NCBI GenBank assembly: GCA_015680685.1
Contig: MNCI01016409.1
Coordinates: 73,141-98,035, forward strand
Reading direction: 5' to 3'
Source of the DNA: Gnetum montanum
Taxonomy: Eukaryota; Streptophyta; Gnetopsida; Gnetales; Gnetaceae
Length of the DNA stretch: 24,895 nt
Below are positions 1 to 8,990 of this stretch, piece by piece. The translations under genes were made by a program, and so were the position numbers. The first letter of the stretch is position 1. Every line of letters begins with the position of its first letter. The notes beneath the pieces are model-generated. The model was given only the letters and a program-made list of their open reading frames with translations, made no database searches and was not told the DNA's origin.

Positions 1-213
1 AAAAATACCAAAAAAATCATATACCTCAGACTTGCTTAACCATACACCGTGACACCTACAAGCAAGCCTGGGAAGACAACGAACGATTAACCCCAAGTGT
101 TTCTTGTGGCGTTAAGGCATTTAGTCTGCAGAGTTCGACCAAATTGCACGTGCACGCTCGTATTCATATGGTTGAGTGTAGGGGTACCTCGCCACTCATC
201 AGACAGGATACTG
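1..213 (+). repeat. Leader module copy 1, upstream of chromovirus gag
   Basis: Non-coding sequence ending about 85 bases before recognisable gag. Positions 162-201 match 22857-22896 at 38 of 40 bases, and a weaker version occurs at 19795-19834. The similarity fades but stays collinear leftwards to about position 15, for example around the CATATACCTCA-type stretch. In the other two copies the module continues further left into a 23-bp tandem repeat, which here would lie outside the window. It is probably the 5' untranslated leader of the element. Confidence 0.6.
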
Positions 214-297
214 AAATCCACCTTGTAGACCATAGAACTAAAATCGAGAGTGAAGGATATGGGAATTAGCTTAATCCATCTAGAGAATCATTGACAC

Positions 298-990
298 AAG
301 TGCATGCTAAGAAAGTAAAATTAGATCATTATGATGGAGCCCTTGGATTTAGTGCTAAGGCAAAGGATTGGCTTGATACAATAAAAAATTACTTTGATAT
401 GTTGAATTTGTCAAGCCATGAATGTCTAGAAGTTATCTCCTTGTATTTATGAGGACTTGTAGCAACATGATGGAATGGGCTAAGATCTCAAGGTTTGATT
501 ACAAATTGGCTTAATTTTTGTCAATATTTCAAACAAAAATTTGTTCCTAATTCTTTTCTCAAAGATCATAGAATAAGATTTTATTCTTAAGGTTGGGAAA
601 ACAATCCATAGATGATTACTACAAAGAATTTTGTGATATTTCTCAATAAGTAAGTCACCAGGATGAGGGAGAATTAGCTTCAAAATTCATTGGAGGATTA
701 CATGCTCAATTACATCCACAAACACGAGCCCATAATCCCTAAACTATTGATGAAGCATATAGAATTACTAAGGATTATGAGGAATTGAATCATATAAGAG
801 TGACCCTTCGACAAGCAACTTTTCGACCAAGCCCTTTTCCACAAGCAATGGTAGAAGAAACACCAACAAAAAATCTCGACCAGGATCTAGATATTTTTTT
901 TGTGGTGAGGATCATCTTAAATGAGATTGCCCAAAATTTCAAGAAAAAATAAAAAGGACCAACTAAATCAAAAATTAGAAACCAAACCCA
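298..990 (+). pseudogene. Chromovirus gag remnant
   Basis: Capsid/nucleocapsid gene of the gypsy element. Translation in successive frames gives a retrotransposon gag-like domain: a WLDTIKNYFDML stretch near 370-405, a WWNGL-type position at 468-480 where the first Trp codon is now TGA, and a KQKFVP stretch near 530-550. In-frame stops include TGA at 450 and 468. A frameshift near 590 moves the reading to another frame. A degenerate zinc-knuckle remnant lies at about 892-930 (Cys codon 901, His codon 913, Cys codon 928, with a TGA at 922 between them); the usual first Cys position reads Tyr. The start codon is uncertain because the N-terminus merges into the leader. The gene is clearly non-functional. 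Confidence 0.75.
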
Positions 991-993
991 AAC

Positions 994-1680
994 ATGAACA
1001 AAGGAAAAATTCTACCTGCTACAACAGCCATCAAGAAGATATTTGCATCAACTAAATCAAGTTTGCAAAAATTTCAATTTGCTTTATTGATTTTTGAAGG
1101 TTCAATTGAAGGTAAAAAAATTAAATTTTTTATTGATATTGGTGCCAATGATAGCTTTATTTGTCCAAAGTTAATTAATTTATTGAAATTAAGTCTCCTT
1201 TTCAAGAAAATTATTAAGATAGAACTGGTAGATGGAACAACTGTGAGCAAACATACCAGATATGGAAAAGTAAACTTTATTTTGCAAAATATGCCCTTCA
1301 TTGATGAATTTTTTGAATTTGAACTAGATTTTGTGGATGCAATTTTAGGAATGTCTTTCTTACAAAAGTTTGATGTTACTACCCACTTTGAAACTCATAT
1401 TTTAAAAATCCCAGCCACTGATGGAGTTAGGGTTCTAAGGGGGGTAGGAACAACAAAGAAAATTCATACCATAACTATTAAGCAAGCTAAACGATTAGTT
1501 AAAAAAGGTGCTATAACATTGGTGGTTAAAGTTATCCAACCTCAAAAACTTTTGAGTGTTGAGATCCCGAATGACCTTAAAGAATATAAAGATTCAGTAT
1601 TTGGTGAAACTAGAGAATTACCTCCAAAAAGAACTGTTGAACATGTCATTGATATTTTTCCTAGTATACAACCTGTCTGA
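994..1680 (+). pseudogene. Chromovirus aspartic protease region of pol
   Basis: An open stretch of 228 codons holding the retropepsin-like protease that would cleave the Gag-Pol polyprotein. The active-site loop is visible at residues 45-56 as FFIDIGANDSFI. The family normally has D-S/T-G there, so Ile49 (codon 1138-1140) replaces a catalytic-loop residue. The second hallmark, ILGMSFLQ, lies near residues 116-123. The C-terminal half is the linker towards reverse transcriptase. The first Met is probably not a true start, because gag and pol of this class are usually one fused frame. The frame ends at TGA 1678, directly before a KAPYRFS stretch that begins the reverse transcriptase, so this stop breaks pol. 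Confidence 0.85.
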
Positions 1681-2880
1681 AAAGCTCCTTATAGATTTTC
1701 TATTTCAGAATTAAGAGAATTAAAAGTACAATTAGACCAATTATTGGAAGAAGGGAAAATTAGACCTAGCGTATCACCTTGGGGTGCACCAGTTCTATTC
1801 ATCAAAAAGAAAGATGGTACTCTAAGATTATGCATCGATTATAGAGCATTGAATAAAGTGATGATAAAAAATACTTATCCTTTACCTAGAATTGATGATT
1901 TATTTGATCAACTTACGGGTGCATGTTATTTCTCAAAGATTGATTTAAAATCAAGTTATCACCAAATAAGGATTAAGGAAAAAGATATTGAGAAAATTTC
2001 TTTTAGAACCAGATATGGATTATATGAATTTGTTGTGATGTTTTTTGGATTAATTAATGCACCTACAACATTTATGGCATTAATGAATAATATTTTTCAT
2101 GAATATCTTGATCAATTTGTCATAGTATTTATGGATGATATACTTGTTTATTCTAAATCAAGAGAAGCACATATCGAACATTTGAAAACTACAATGGAAA
2201 TTCTTAAAGAACATCAATTAAAAGCTAAATTAAGTAAATGTTAACTCTTTAAGGAAGAAGTCTCATACTTAGGACATATAGTTTCCAAGAAAGGATTGCA
2301 AGTGGATCCAGCAAAAATTAGTGTGATTCAAGATTGGCCTGAATTAAAAGATGTTATAGTAGTTCAAAGCTTCTTAGGGTTAGCTGGTTTTTATTGATGT
2401 TTTATTAAAGATTATTCTACCTTGGTAGCCCCATTAACTAACCTTTTGTAGGAGAAACATGAGTTCAAATTTGATGAAAAATGCAAACAATATTTTCTCA
2501 AATTAAAGATGCTACTTACAACAACACCTATTTTGAGAATTCTGGATGAAGATCTACCATTTGAAGTATCCATAGATGCTTGTGGAATAGGAATCAGTGT
2601 AGTTCTTTCACAAGAAGATAAAATGGTATGTTATGAATCTTGTAAATTATGAGGAGCTGAGGTAAATTACTCAACTCATGATTTAGAATTACTAGCAATT
2701 ATTCATGCTCTGAAAGTTTGGAGACATTATCTTTGTGGAAAGAAGTTTGTACTAAAAATGGATCATAAAAGTTTACAATATTTGCAAAGACAACCTATTT
2801 TGAATACTTGTCAAAGGTGATGGATAGAATTGTTAGCAAAATATGATATTGAAATCAAATATGTTCCTAGCAAAAAAAAA
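1681..2880 (+). pseudogene. Chromovirus reverse transcriptase and RNase H region
   Basis: Reverse transcriptase copies element RNA into DNA; RNase H removes the RNA strand. In the open part 1744-2244 the conserved blocks are in order: [14 protein letters not shown] (residues 24-37), [13 protein letters not shown] with the first catalytic Asp (about 63-75), and [10 protein letters not shown] with the catalytic Asp pair near residue 130. Thumb and connection follow in the same frame. RNase H shows SIDACG near 2570, a THDLELLAI block near 2680-2705 and MDHKSLQYL near 2758-2784. In-frame stops are TAA 2242, TGA 2395, TAG 2449, TGA 2650 and TGA 2818. A run of ten A at 2872-2881 marks a frameshift into integrase. 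Catalytic residues survive, but the frame does not. Confidence 0.92.
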
Positions 2881-2903
2881 ATGTGGTAGTTGATGCCCTT
2901 AGT

Positions 2904-3955
2904 TGAATGTGGAATTTAATGATGGATGTAGTAATGAACCCTATGGAAGAAGAAATTAAGAAACAAATAAAAGAAAAACCTTACTTTAAAAATATTTTAA
3001 CTAATATTTCCAATGAGCCTCAATACCAACTCACTTCTAACAGTTTATTGATGAAAGGACAAAGAGTATGCATACTAAAAGGAAATTGGAGACTAAAATT
3101 GTTGTGTGAAGCACATGAAGTACCATATGCAGGACACCTAGGTTATAGTAAGACCTATATGATAATTCGTAAATCTTATTTTTAGCCTAGAATGAAGAAT
3201 GATGTATCTACATACATTAAAAATTGCCCAACATGTCAAAGAATAAAAGCTGAACAAAGGAAACCTAGTGGATTATTACAACCCTTAGAAGTTCCAACCT
3301 GGAAATGGGAAGATATCACTATGGATTTCATTGCGGGATCCCCAGTAACCAAAAAAGGAAATGACTCAATTTTCGTAGTAGTTGATCATCTATCAAAGAT
3401 GGTACATTTTATAGCTTTAAAATCTACAAACACAATAGAAGAAATAGCCCAAAAATTCATACGAGAAGTATTTAGATTACATAGTTGTCCAAAATCTATC
3501 ACTTCGGATAGAGATCCTAAATTCATATTTGAATTTTGGAAATATTTCTTCAGAGAGCTTGGAACGCAATTGAAATTTAGCACACCTTATCATCCTAAAA
3601 ATGATGGACAAACTGAACAAGTGAATAGAATATTAGAAGATATCCTACGAAGTTACGTTGGGAGTAGACCAAAAACATGGGAGAATTATTTGCATTTGGC
3701 AAAATTTTCCTACAATAAAAATTATCAAGGTTCTATACATTGAACACCATATGAAGTGGTATATGGATGTAATTTTTGTACACCATTAACCTAGGCAGAT
3801 CAAACCTTAAGAGCGGAATGGAAGGAAGAAGAAATGAAAATAATGGAAAACATTGTCACAAGGGTTAAACAAAATTTGCAAGCTACCCAAGATAAATATA
3901 AAGGATATGCAGATCAACATCGACTTAAGAATTCCAAGTAGGAGATCAAGTATTA
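2904..3955 (+). pseudogene. Chromovirus integrase
   Basis: Integrase inserts the element DNA into the genome. The zinc-binding HHCC domain spans the stop at 3183: a HEVPYAGH stretch lies before it and NCPTCQR after it. The catalytic core is open at 3192-3743, with D45 (ITMDF), D106 (TSDRDP) and E142 (DGQTEQ). The last two are separated by exactly 35 residues, the canonical D,D-35-E arrangement. In-frame stops are TGA 2904, TAG 3183, TGA 3741 and TAG 3792, and a frameshift near 3925-3955 moves reading to the frame of the C-terminal domain. Several of these stops replace an expected Trp or Arg position. The catalytic triad is intact in an otherwise dead gene. Confidence 0.92.
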
Positions 3956-4537
3956 TTGAGAGTAAAACCTACTAGAAGTTCTCTTAAATTGGGAAAATAT
4001 ACTAAATTAGCACCTAGATTTTGTGGATCTTTTGAAATCTTTGAAAGAATTGGAAAAGTAGCATATCAACTAAATCTTCCCAAAACCTTAAAAATTCATC
4101 CAATTTTTCATGTGAGCTTATTAAAGAAATTACATGAAAATGATGTACCATATGTATTGGATTGGAATACTTTGTCATTACAATCCAATGCCAACTTTGA
4201 AGTAAAACCCATTGCTATTAAAGACCAATGAACCAAGAAATTATGAAATAAAAATATCAATAAAGTACTTGTTCAATGGTCAAATTGTGATCAACAAACT
4301 TGGGAAAACAGGGAGTTTATTTTAAATACTTACCCTCAACTTTTTGATTATCCAAGTATTGAATGATAGGTTGAATTTATTATGGATGTAATAAATTATG
4401 TTTATAACTTTTGATCTTTTATTTGTATAGATGATAATGAGGAAAATAAGGGAACTAAAGCTAAGGAGCATAACAATGAAGCAGCCATTAAGTAGCTGGA
4501 TATCGAGGAAATGCTCGAGGATGAGCTAGATGCTTAA
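3956..4537 (+). pseudogene. Integrase C-terminus, chromodomain and acidic tail
   Basis: The open part 3956-4231 holds the GPY/F-type C-terminal domain of integrase, with [17 protein letters not shown] and the common [11 protein letters not shown] block (about 4097-4130). In the same frame, after TGA 4229 and TGA 4244, comes a chromodomain with VLVQWSNCDQQTWENREF at about 4267-4320. Chromodomains steer integration towards marked chromatin. The frame then crosses TGA 4364 and TAG 4367, a less conserved stretch with TGA 4412, and an acidic region (DDNEENKG from about 4430; LDIEEMLEDELDA ending at 4534, with TAG 4493 inside). It closes with TAA 4535-4537, which overlaps the polypurine tract. No frame change is needed from 3956 to 4537. 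Confidence 0.8.
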
Positions 4538-4543
4538 GGGGGG
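4536..4543 (+). promoter_or_regulatory. Polypurine tract
   Basis: AAGGGGGG, followed by TAGAT, ends six bases before the TG of the 3' LTR. This is the expected place for the plus-strand primer of reverse transcription. It overlaps the last stop codon of the polyprotein frame. Confidence 0.85.
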
Positions 4544-4548
4544 TAGAT

Positions 4549-5057
4549 TGTAATGTCCCATCCCTTGTTAAAGGTGGAAACAATTGTAAATAATGTAATT
4601 AACCTTCTAATGAAGGGGTACCTCATTATGAGGAGTTATGACTATTCATGTATCTCTTCGAAAAGGGTTTGACCTATGCTATTTAAGGCCAGGGTTAGAG
4701 GTCATGCAGGCATGGAGTTGCAGAGCCTAGAGAGGTGAGTAATTGAAGCCAAGTGAAGTAGGACAAAAAGGGGCTAATCACCCCTTTGGCAGGATAGCCT
4801 AACCATGGTGGCAATGCCGAATTGCCTCTAAGGCTTAAGTGGCATAGGAAGACAACCCAAAAGGGCATTATAGTACTCTCTTCCATTAATATAATTTTTT
4901 TCATTTTTCTTTCCTTGCTTAATTCTTTAGTATAAATTATTTATTTTCTAATTAATTCATTATTTAAGTATTTGTAATCTTTCTGATATGTTATCCATGA
5001 TTAATATAATAAATTAGGTGTTTGTATTTTTACGACATTCAGGAATGGGATGTCACA
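4549..5057 (+). repeat. 3' LTR of the chromovirus, 509 bp
   Basis: The LTR begins TGTAATGTCCCATCCC just after the polypurine tract and ends GGAATGGGATGTCACA. The two ends form an imperfect inverted repeat of about 16 bases inside the canonical TG...CA. The right boundary is independently supported: immediately after position 5057 the sequence matches the inside of an older gypsy pol gene. A TATTTAA box at about 4679-4685 could be the promoter TATA element of U3. No second copy lies in the window to date the insertion. Confidence 0.88.
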
Positions 5058-6150
5058 ATATGATTTTGAAATCAAGTACATTCTAGGTAAATAAAATGTA
5101 GTGGCTGACACCCTCAATGAAATGTGAAACTTAATGATTTGAGTTGTAAAAATTTCCATGGAAGAAGAGATTAAAGATCAGATAAAGAAAGACCCTTACT
5201 TTAAGTGGATCCTAATCAACATAGTTTCTAAACCCAACTATTATATTTTTCTAGAAGGTTTATTAATGAAGGAAGAAACAAATTGTATTTTAGAAGGGGT
5301 ATGAAGATCCATACAATGAACATCCTAGTTTCATAGAGATCTATGTAATGCTATGCAAGTTTTATTTTTGACTTAGGGTGAAGAATGATATATCTAACTA
5401 CATCAGAAATTGTTCAACTTATCAAAGAATAAAAGCCAAGCAAAACAAGCCAAGTGGCCTATTACAAGTACTAGAAGTCCCAACATGAAAATGAAATGAT
5501 GTCACCATAGCCTTCATTGTCGAATTACCAATGACCAAGAAAGAAAATGACTTAATCTTGGTAGTGACTGATCATTTGTAAAAAAATGGCTCATTTCATA
5601 TCCTTAAAATCTTCCAATAGTGTAAAAATGTTAGCCCATAAATTTGTACAAGAAATGTTCTAGTTACATGTATGTCTAATATTGATCATATCAAATAGAA
5701 ATTTGACCATTATTTATGGATTTTTGCAAAACTTTTCAAGAAATTTGAAGCCTAACTAAAGTTTATCACAATGTACCATCCTAAAACTAATGGCCAAAAA
5801 AATAGGTTAATAGGATATTAGAAAATATTTTAAGGAATTATGTTAGGAGTATAACCAAGACTTGGAAAAACTACTTAAACTTGGTAAAATTTTTCTATAA
5901 TAATAACTACTAAGAATCTATACAAAGAACTCCAATTGAAATTGTGTATGAGTGAAATTTTCAAATGCAATTACCATAGGATGATCCTACCTTAAGAGTA
6001 GAATGGAAAGAAGATGAAATAAAAATTATAAAAAAAACATTGTCAAAAAGGTGAAACAAAATCTACAAGAAATCCAAGATAAGTACAAAGGTTATACCAA
6101 CCAACATCATCTTAAGAAGGAGTTCTAAATAAGAGATCAAGTACTCTTAG
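5058..6150 (+). pseudogene. Older gypsy integrase fragment (target of nested insertion)
   Basis: This collinear, more diverged relative of 2842-3950 starts with the end of RNase H (YDFEIKYILGK), then an IKDQIKKDPYF stretch like that of the younger element. Remnants of the integrase zinc-binding domain follow at about 5400-5425, then a KPSGLLQ stretch and a catalytic core remnant near 5480-5830. Homology stops near 6150, at the point matching the GPY domain of element 1, where a candidate copia LTR begins. Many stops and indels are present; the catalytic residues are not all recognisable. The rest of this element should lie to the left, beyond the missing 5' part of element 1. Confidence 0.85.
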
Positions 6151-6255
6151 TTGACCTTTTGATATGTCAAAACCTTAGAAAATGGAGAATGTGAAAAATG
6201 TGTTTATGTGGCTTTGCATGATTAGGAAAGAACAAGACAAGGACTCTATTTGATT

Positions 6256-6322
6256 GGGACAAGAGCACAACAAAGAGCATGATGAGAATGGGATAAGATC
6301 ACAAACAAGAACATGATGATAG
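6256..6322 (+). repeat. Two-unit tandem repeat of about 33 bp in the LTR
   Basis: Units at 6256-6289 and 6290-6322 both read GGGAYAAGAKCACAA followed by an AAGARCATGATGA stretch. A partial third unit starts at about 6322 with GGGACAAAAAC. Purine-rich on this strand. It lies in the left part of the candidate LTR, where U3 would be. Confidence 0.7.
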
Positions 6323-6481
6323 GGACAAAAACCTAGATGTGATCAAGATAAGATCAAGACAAGAGTAAGTTAAGAAGATTAATATGAGAGCTACATTTCC
6401 AAAGTCTTAGCCAAGAGTCTGAAGAAATCACAAAGATGCACAAAGACAAGAACTTGAAAGAAGGTGTTCTAATATTTTCCT

Positions 6482-6686
6482 AGATATCCCAAACTATCAG
6501 TAGATGTCCCAAAGGTGAAAGCTTAGTCTCAGGCTAGACATCCCACAAAAACAGCAGACATTCCAATTGCTATTGAAATGTCCCTACTAGGACATCCCAA
6601 GTGAGATGCCCCAATTTTCAATGGAACATCCCACTTGCAAGTGGAAAATTTTTTGTGAGACATTGCAAGCTCAAATAGGACATTCA
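6482..6686 (+). promoter_or_regulatory. Array of ten decayed RGACGTCCC-like motifs
   Basis: Ten nine-base motifs start at 6482, 6502, 6536, 6556, 6576, 6590, 6604, 6624, 6658 and 6678. Examples are AGATATCCC, AGATGTCCC and AGACATCCC. The steps are only 14, 20 or 34 bases, and many positions recur at 54 bases, suggesting a 54-bp tandem unit. The central dinucleotide is TG, CA or TA, all decay states of CG; none retains CG. The inferred ancestral core GACGTC is the ACGT-core type bound by plant bZIP factors, so this may be a dead LTR enhancer. The motif array is observed; the role is inference. Confidence 0.6.
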
Positions 6687-7294
6687 AACTAGTCATTTCC
6701 TAGTAGTTGCATGAATTCCAAGGGTTATTTCAAAAGGAAAAAGAGCTACAAAATATAATGAAATCCTTGTGAAAATGATAAGAAATATTCATTAGAATAT
6801 TACATAATTGTATATATCAAGTGGATTAATTTTTTTCTTTATTTCTCCATCATTTTTAAATTATTTTATGTGAGCCTAAGTGCAAGAAATTTGTAAAGTG
6901 AAGTTACATTCTCGTATTGATTCTCTTTGTAGCCCTAGAAGGTTAATGTGCTTCTTGCGAGAAGACAACTTGTGATCTTGTTGGCATCTTGCAAGGTTAA
7001 GTGTGTTTCTAGTGACAAAACACTCCTTGTGGAGTTCACATCATTGTAAAGATTTTAGGATCCTTGAAACCACATTTTGAGCTTACTAGAACCTTATAGG
7101 GTTGAGTACACTCCGAGTAGAGCTCAAATTTTATAAAGGTTGTAGTGCCCTCTAAAACTCATTTTTGAAGGAATAAAATCTATAGATGTGTAAGCATTTT
7201 ACCCTCTAAGTGTGTACATACCCAATTTTGGGAACCACATAAATTTGTATGCAATTTTTGGTTGTCATAGTTGTTCTCATTAGGGAATTATTCA

Positions 7295-7340
7295 ACCCTC
7301 TTCCCCCCACCCCACACCCCCCTTCCCCCCCGCCCCCCGC
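7295..7340 (+). repeat. C-rich low-complexity tract
   Basis: An almost pure C/T/A tract with runs of six to seven C (CCCCCC, CCCCCCCGCCCCCC). It sits just inside the right end of the candidate copia LTR, after TTCAACC. Copia LTR ends often carry a shorter C run here; this one appears expanded. Confidence 0.85.
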
Positions 7341-7367
7341 TCTGTCTCTAAGTTCTCAATCCTCAAG

Positions 7368-7379
7368 TGGTATTAGAGC
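7368..7379 (+). promoter_or_regulatory. Primer binding site, tRNA-iMet type
   Basis: TGGTATTAGAGC differs by one base (C to T at the seventh position) from TGGTATCAGAGC, the sequence complementary to the 3' end of plant initiator-Met tRNA. It lies two bases after a CA that can end the LTR. It marks the start of an internal region running to the right. Confidence 0.75.
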
Positions 7380-7666
7380 TTTGGTACTCCCAGATTAAGT
7401 ATAATAACTCAAGAGTAAATGATGAAAGGGATATCTATTGATGCATAAATTTTGGACACACCAACACCTAGGAAAAACTTGTTTTAGGAGACTATCACCT
7501 AGGGCACCTCCCATAGGGGTACAAAAACTCATGAATAGTCTTAGCTAGAGAGGGTTATGTAAAATTTTGAAAATAATAAACTAAGAAAAATAATTCAGAA
7601 TTTAAATTGAATATTTTTTAAAATTTTAGAGTACAATAAATAATCCAAAAGAAAAATTCAATTTTC
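7380..7666 (+). other. Post-PBS leader sequence
   Basis: Internal leader of the copia-like element as implied by the primer binding site. A short Met-Met-Lys frame near 7420 is stopped within ten codons. At 7512-7522 and 7527-7532 lie CATAGGGGTAC and ACTCAT, echoing the core of the leader module at 162-201 and 22857-22896 with a shorter spacer. From 7560 the sequence becomes very AT-rich. No gene is visible. Confidence 0.4.
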
Positions 7667-7669
7667 CCT

Positions 7670-8990
7670 AGTCTTGCTATTGCCACTTGCTGCCAATCCA
7701 TTGTGGAAGCTACTGCAATGCTGCTTGTAGCTACCATGTTGGATGAGGGAACAGGAGGCTTGATGGTTTTGTGCAATGTAGTAATTTCCTGCAACACATT
7801 AGCCTTTGTCAACTATTCATCACTAGCAAAGAAAGATGTTGCTACCATTGGTGGAGAAAGAAGCCACCATCTATCAACTTTTGTCAACCGTGCATGGAAA
7901 GAGAAAAACCTCATGCACCTACAAATCCCATGGCTACCATGTTTTTTGTGTACATTTGCGTGCGTTGTTCATAGCTATCAACTACACATGAAGAGAGAAG
8001 CCACCATTAGCCACCTTTTGTCAGCTATAGTTATTGTTGTTGGGCACATGTGGCCACTATGTGCTGGAACCAGTTCATGTTAGAATGATGAGGAAAAGAA
8101 AAAAAATAGAAAACTATCATTCTATAGTTGCTACTACAAGGCACATTGTTGCAAATGAGATGTCACTATTTTTCACCATCACACGTTGCAAACACACTAC
8201 TAGCCATTGCCATCATTAGAGAAGAGGCTCTGCCCCTCCCGTGTGAGAGATTGTTGCTGAGAGAAACTTGATATCGCCTGTTGTTGTCAGTGAGAGAGAC
8301 AAACCATATTGTGCCACCTATCACCTACCTGCTACCAACCATCATTGTGTGTCCTTCACATGCAGAAGAAAGAAGGCTAACTCCCCTTCAACATCAGAGA
8401 AGAGGCCTTGCAATCTACCACTACATCTGTCAATTTTGAAGTCTCACATGCCTATTGTTTCCTACTACATGAACACTATATGTGTCCATGCATGTCATAT
8501 GTGCCCCGTAATCTACATGTGTCATATGCCTCGACTGGTTCTAGTATGCTACCAATGCATTATCGACATCTACTGTTGCCCCTAGCCTCCCCCCAGAGAA
8601 TGTTGGCCCCCCTCTTTTCCTACCCCTTGGTTCATAGCAATCTGCAAGAGAAGAAACCACCATCAACTACCAACTTCCTTCCACTGCCCGTTGTAACCGT
8701 TAACTGCCATTATTCCATGTTATTTATTGCAGCCCCATGTTCTCCGTCTCCACAATGTAGTAATGCCCAATGCCACCACATAACTCCCACCATCATCATG
8801 ACATCTCTACGGTTGTGGTTGCTGACAACAAGAAAAGTAGATATTATTCAAACACAAAGCTGGCATGAGTTGCTTAGAGCAAGTTTGTATGGCTTCCTCA
8901 ACCATAGAAGAATGTTGTTGCATGATCTCCATGATTCCTACATGGTGAAGCCTAAAAAAACATGTGCAGCACTAGACAAGAATGGTTAAA
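7670..8990. other. Unclassified CCA/TG-rich island
   Basis: The composition changes abruptly: rich in CCA, CAT, TGTTG and AGAGA, much less A/T than either flank. Related short strings recur, for example AGAAGCCACCAT near 7860 and 7997 followed by CTTTTGTCA, and AGAGAAGAGGC near 8219 and 8397. Overlapping open frames of 60-190 codons occur in several frames but show no domain, no consistent frame and no family I recognise; they follow from the low density of TA-containing codons. It may be internal non-coding sequence of a retroelement or an inserted unit; the ends are not defined. Confidence 0.4.

Larger units (their letters stand above)
1..5057 (+). mobile_element. Ty3/gypsy chromovirus, decayed, 5' LTR outside window
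   Basis: One LTR retrotransposon read left to right: leader, gag, protease, reverse transcriptase, RNase H, integrase, chromodomain, polypurine tract and 3' LTR. The domain order (integrase after RNase H) is that of Ty3/gypsy, and the C-terminal chromodomain places it among chromoviruses. The 5' LTR and primer binding site are not in the window: nothing near position 1 matches the ends of the 3' LTR. At least 15 in-frame stops and several frameshifts interrupt the coding region, so it cannot make a full polyprotein. At its right end the sequence resumes directly in an older gypsy integrase gene, so the element is nested. The target-site duplication cannot be checked because the left flank is missing; the five bases after the LTR are ATATG. 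Confidence 0.9.
6152..7365 (+). repeat. Candidate copia-type 5' LTR, about 1.2 kb
   Basis: The right end is defined by a tRNA-iMet type primer binding site two bases after a CA. It also carries a C-rich stretch after TTCAACC, common at the ends of Ty1/copia LTRs. The left end is placed at the TG at 6152 because the underlying gypsy integrase homology stops there. Inside are a tandem repeat (6256-6322), a decayed ACGT-core array (6482-6686), AT-rich sequence near 6780-6860 and several short repeats of the CCTTGYRRGGTTAAGTGTG type near 6930-7000. No partner LTR is seen in the window, so exact ends and class are provisional. Confidence 0.55.

Noticed and set aside
1074-1301. Minus-strand open frame opposite the protease
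   Set aside because: Shadow of the plus-strand protease frame.
3386-3583. Minus-strand open frame opposite integrase
   Set aside because: Shadow of the integrase catalytic core.
4614-4624. AGGGGTACCTC in the 3' LTR, also present in the leader motif at 178-188
   Set aside because: The match ends at 11 bases with no flanking similarity; likely chance.
4695-4904. Minus-strand open frame of 69 codons
   Set aside because: Lies wholly inside the 3' LTR of the chromovirus and has no recognisable domain; incidental frame.
7703-8989. Several overlapping open frames of 60-190 codons
   Set aside because: They occupy different phases of the same CCA-rich island, show no domain or consistent start, and follow from low stop-codon density.
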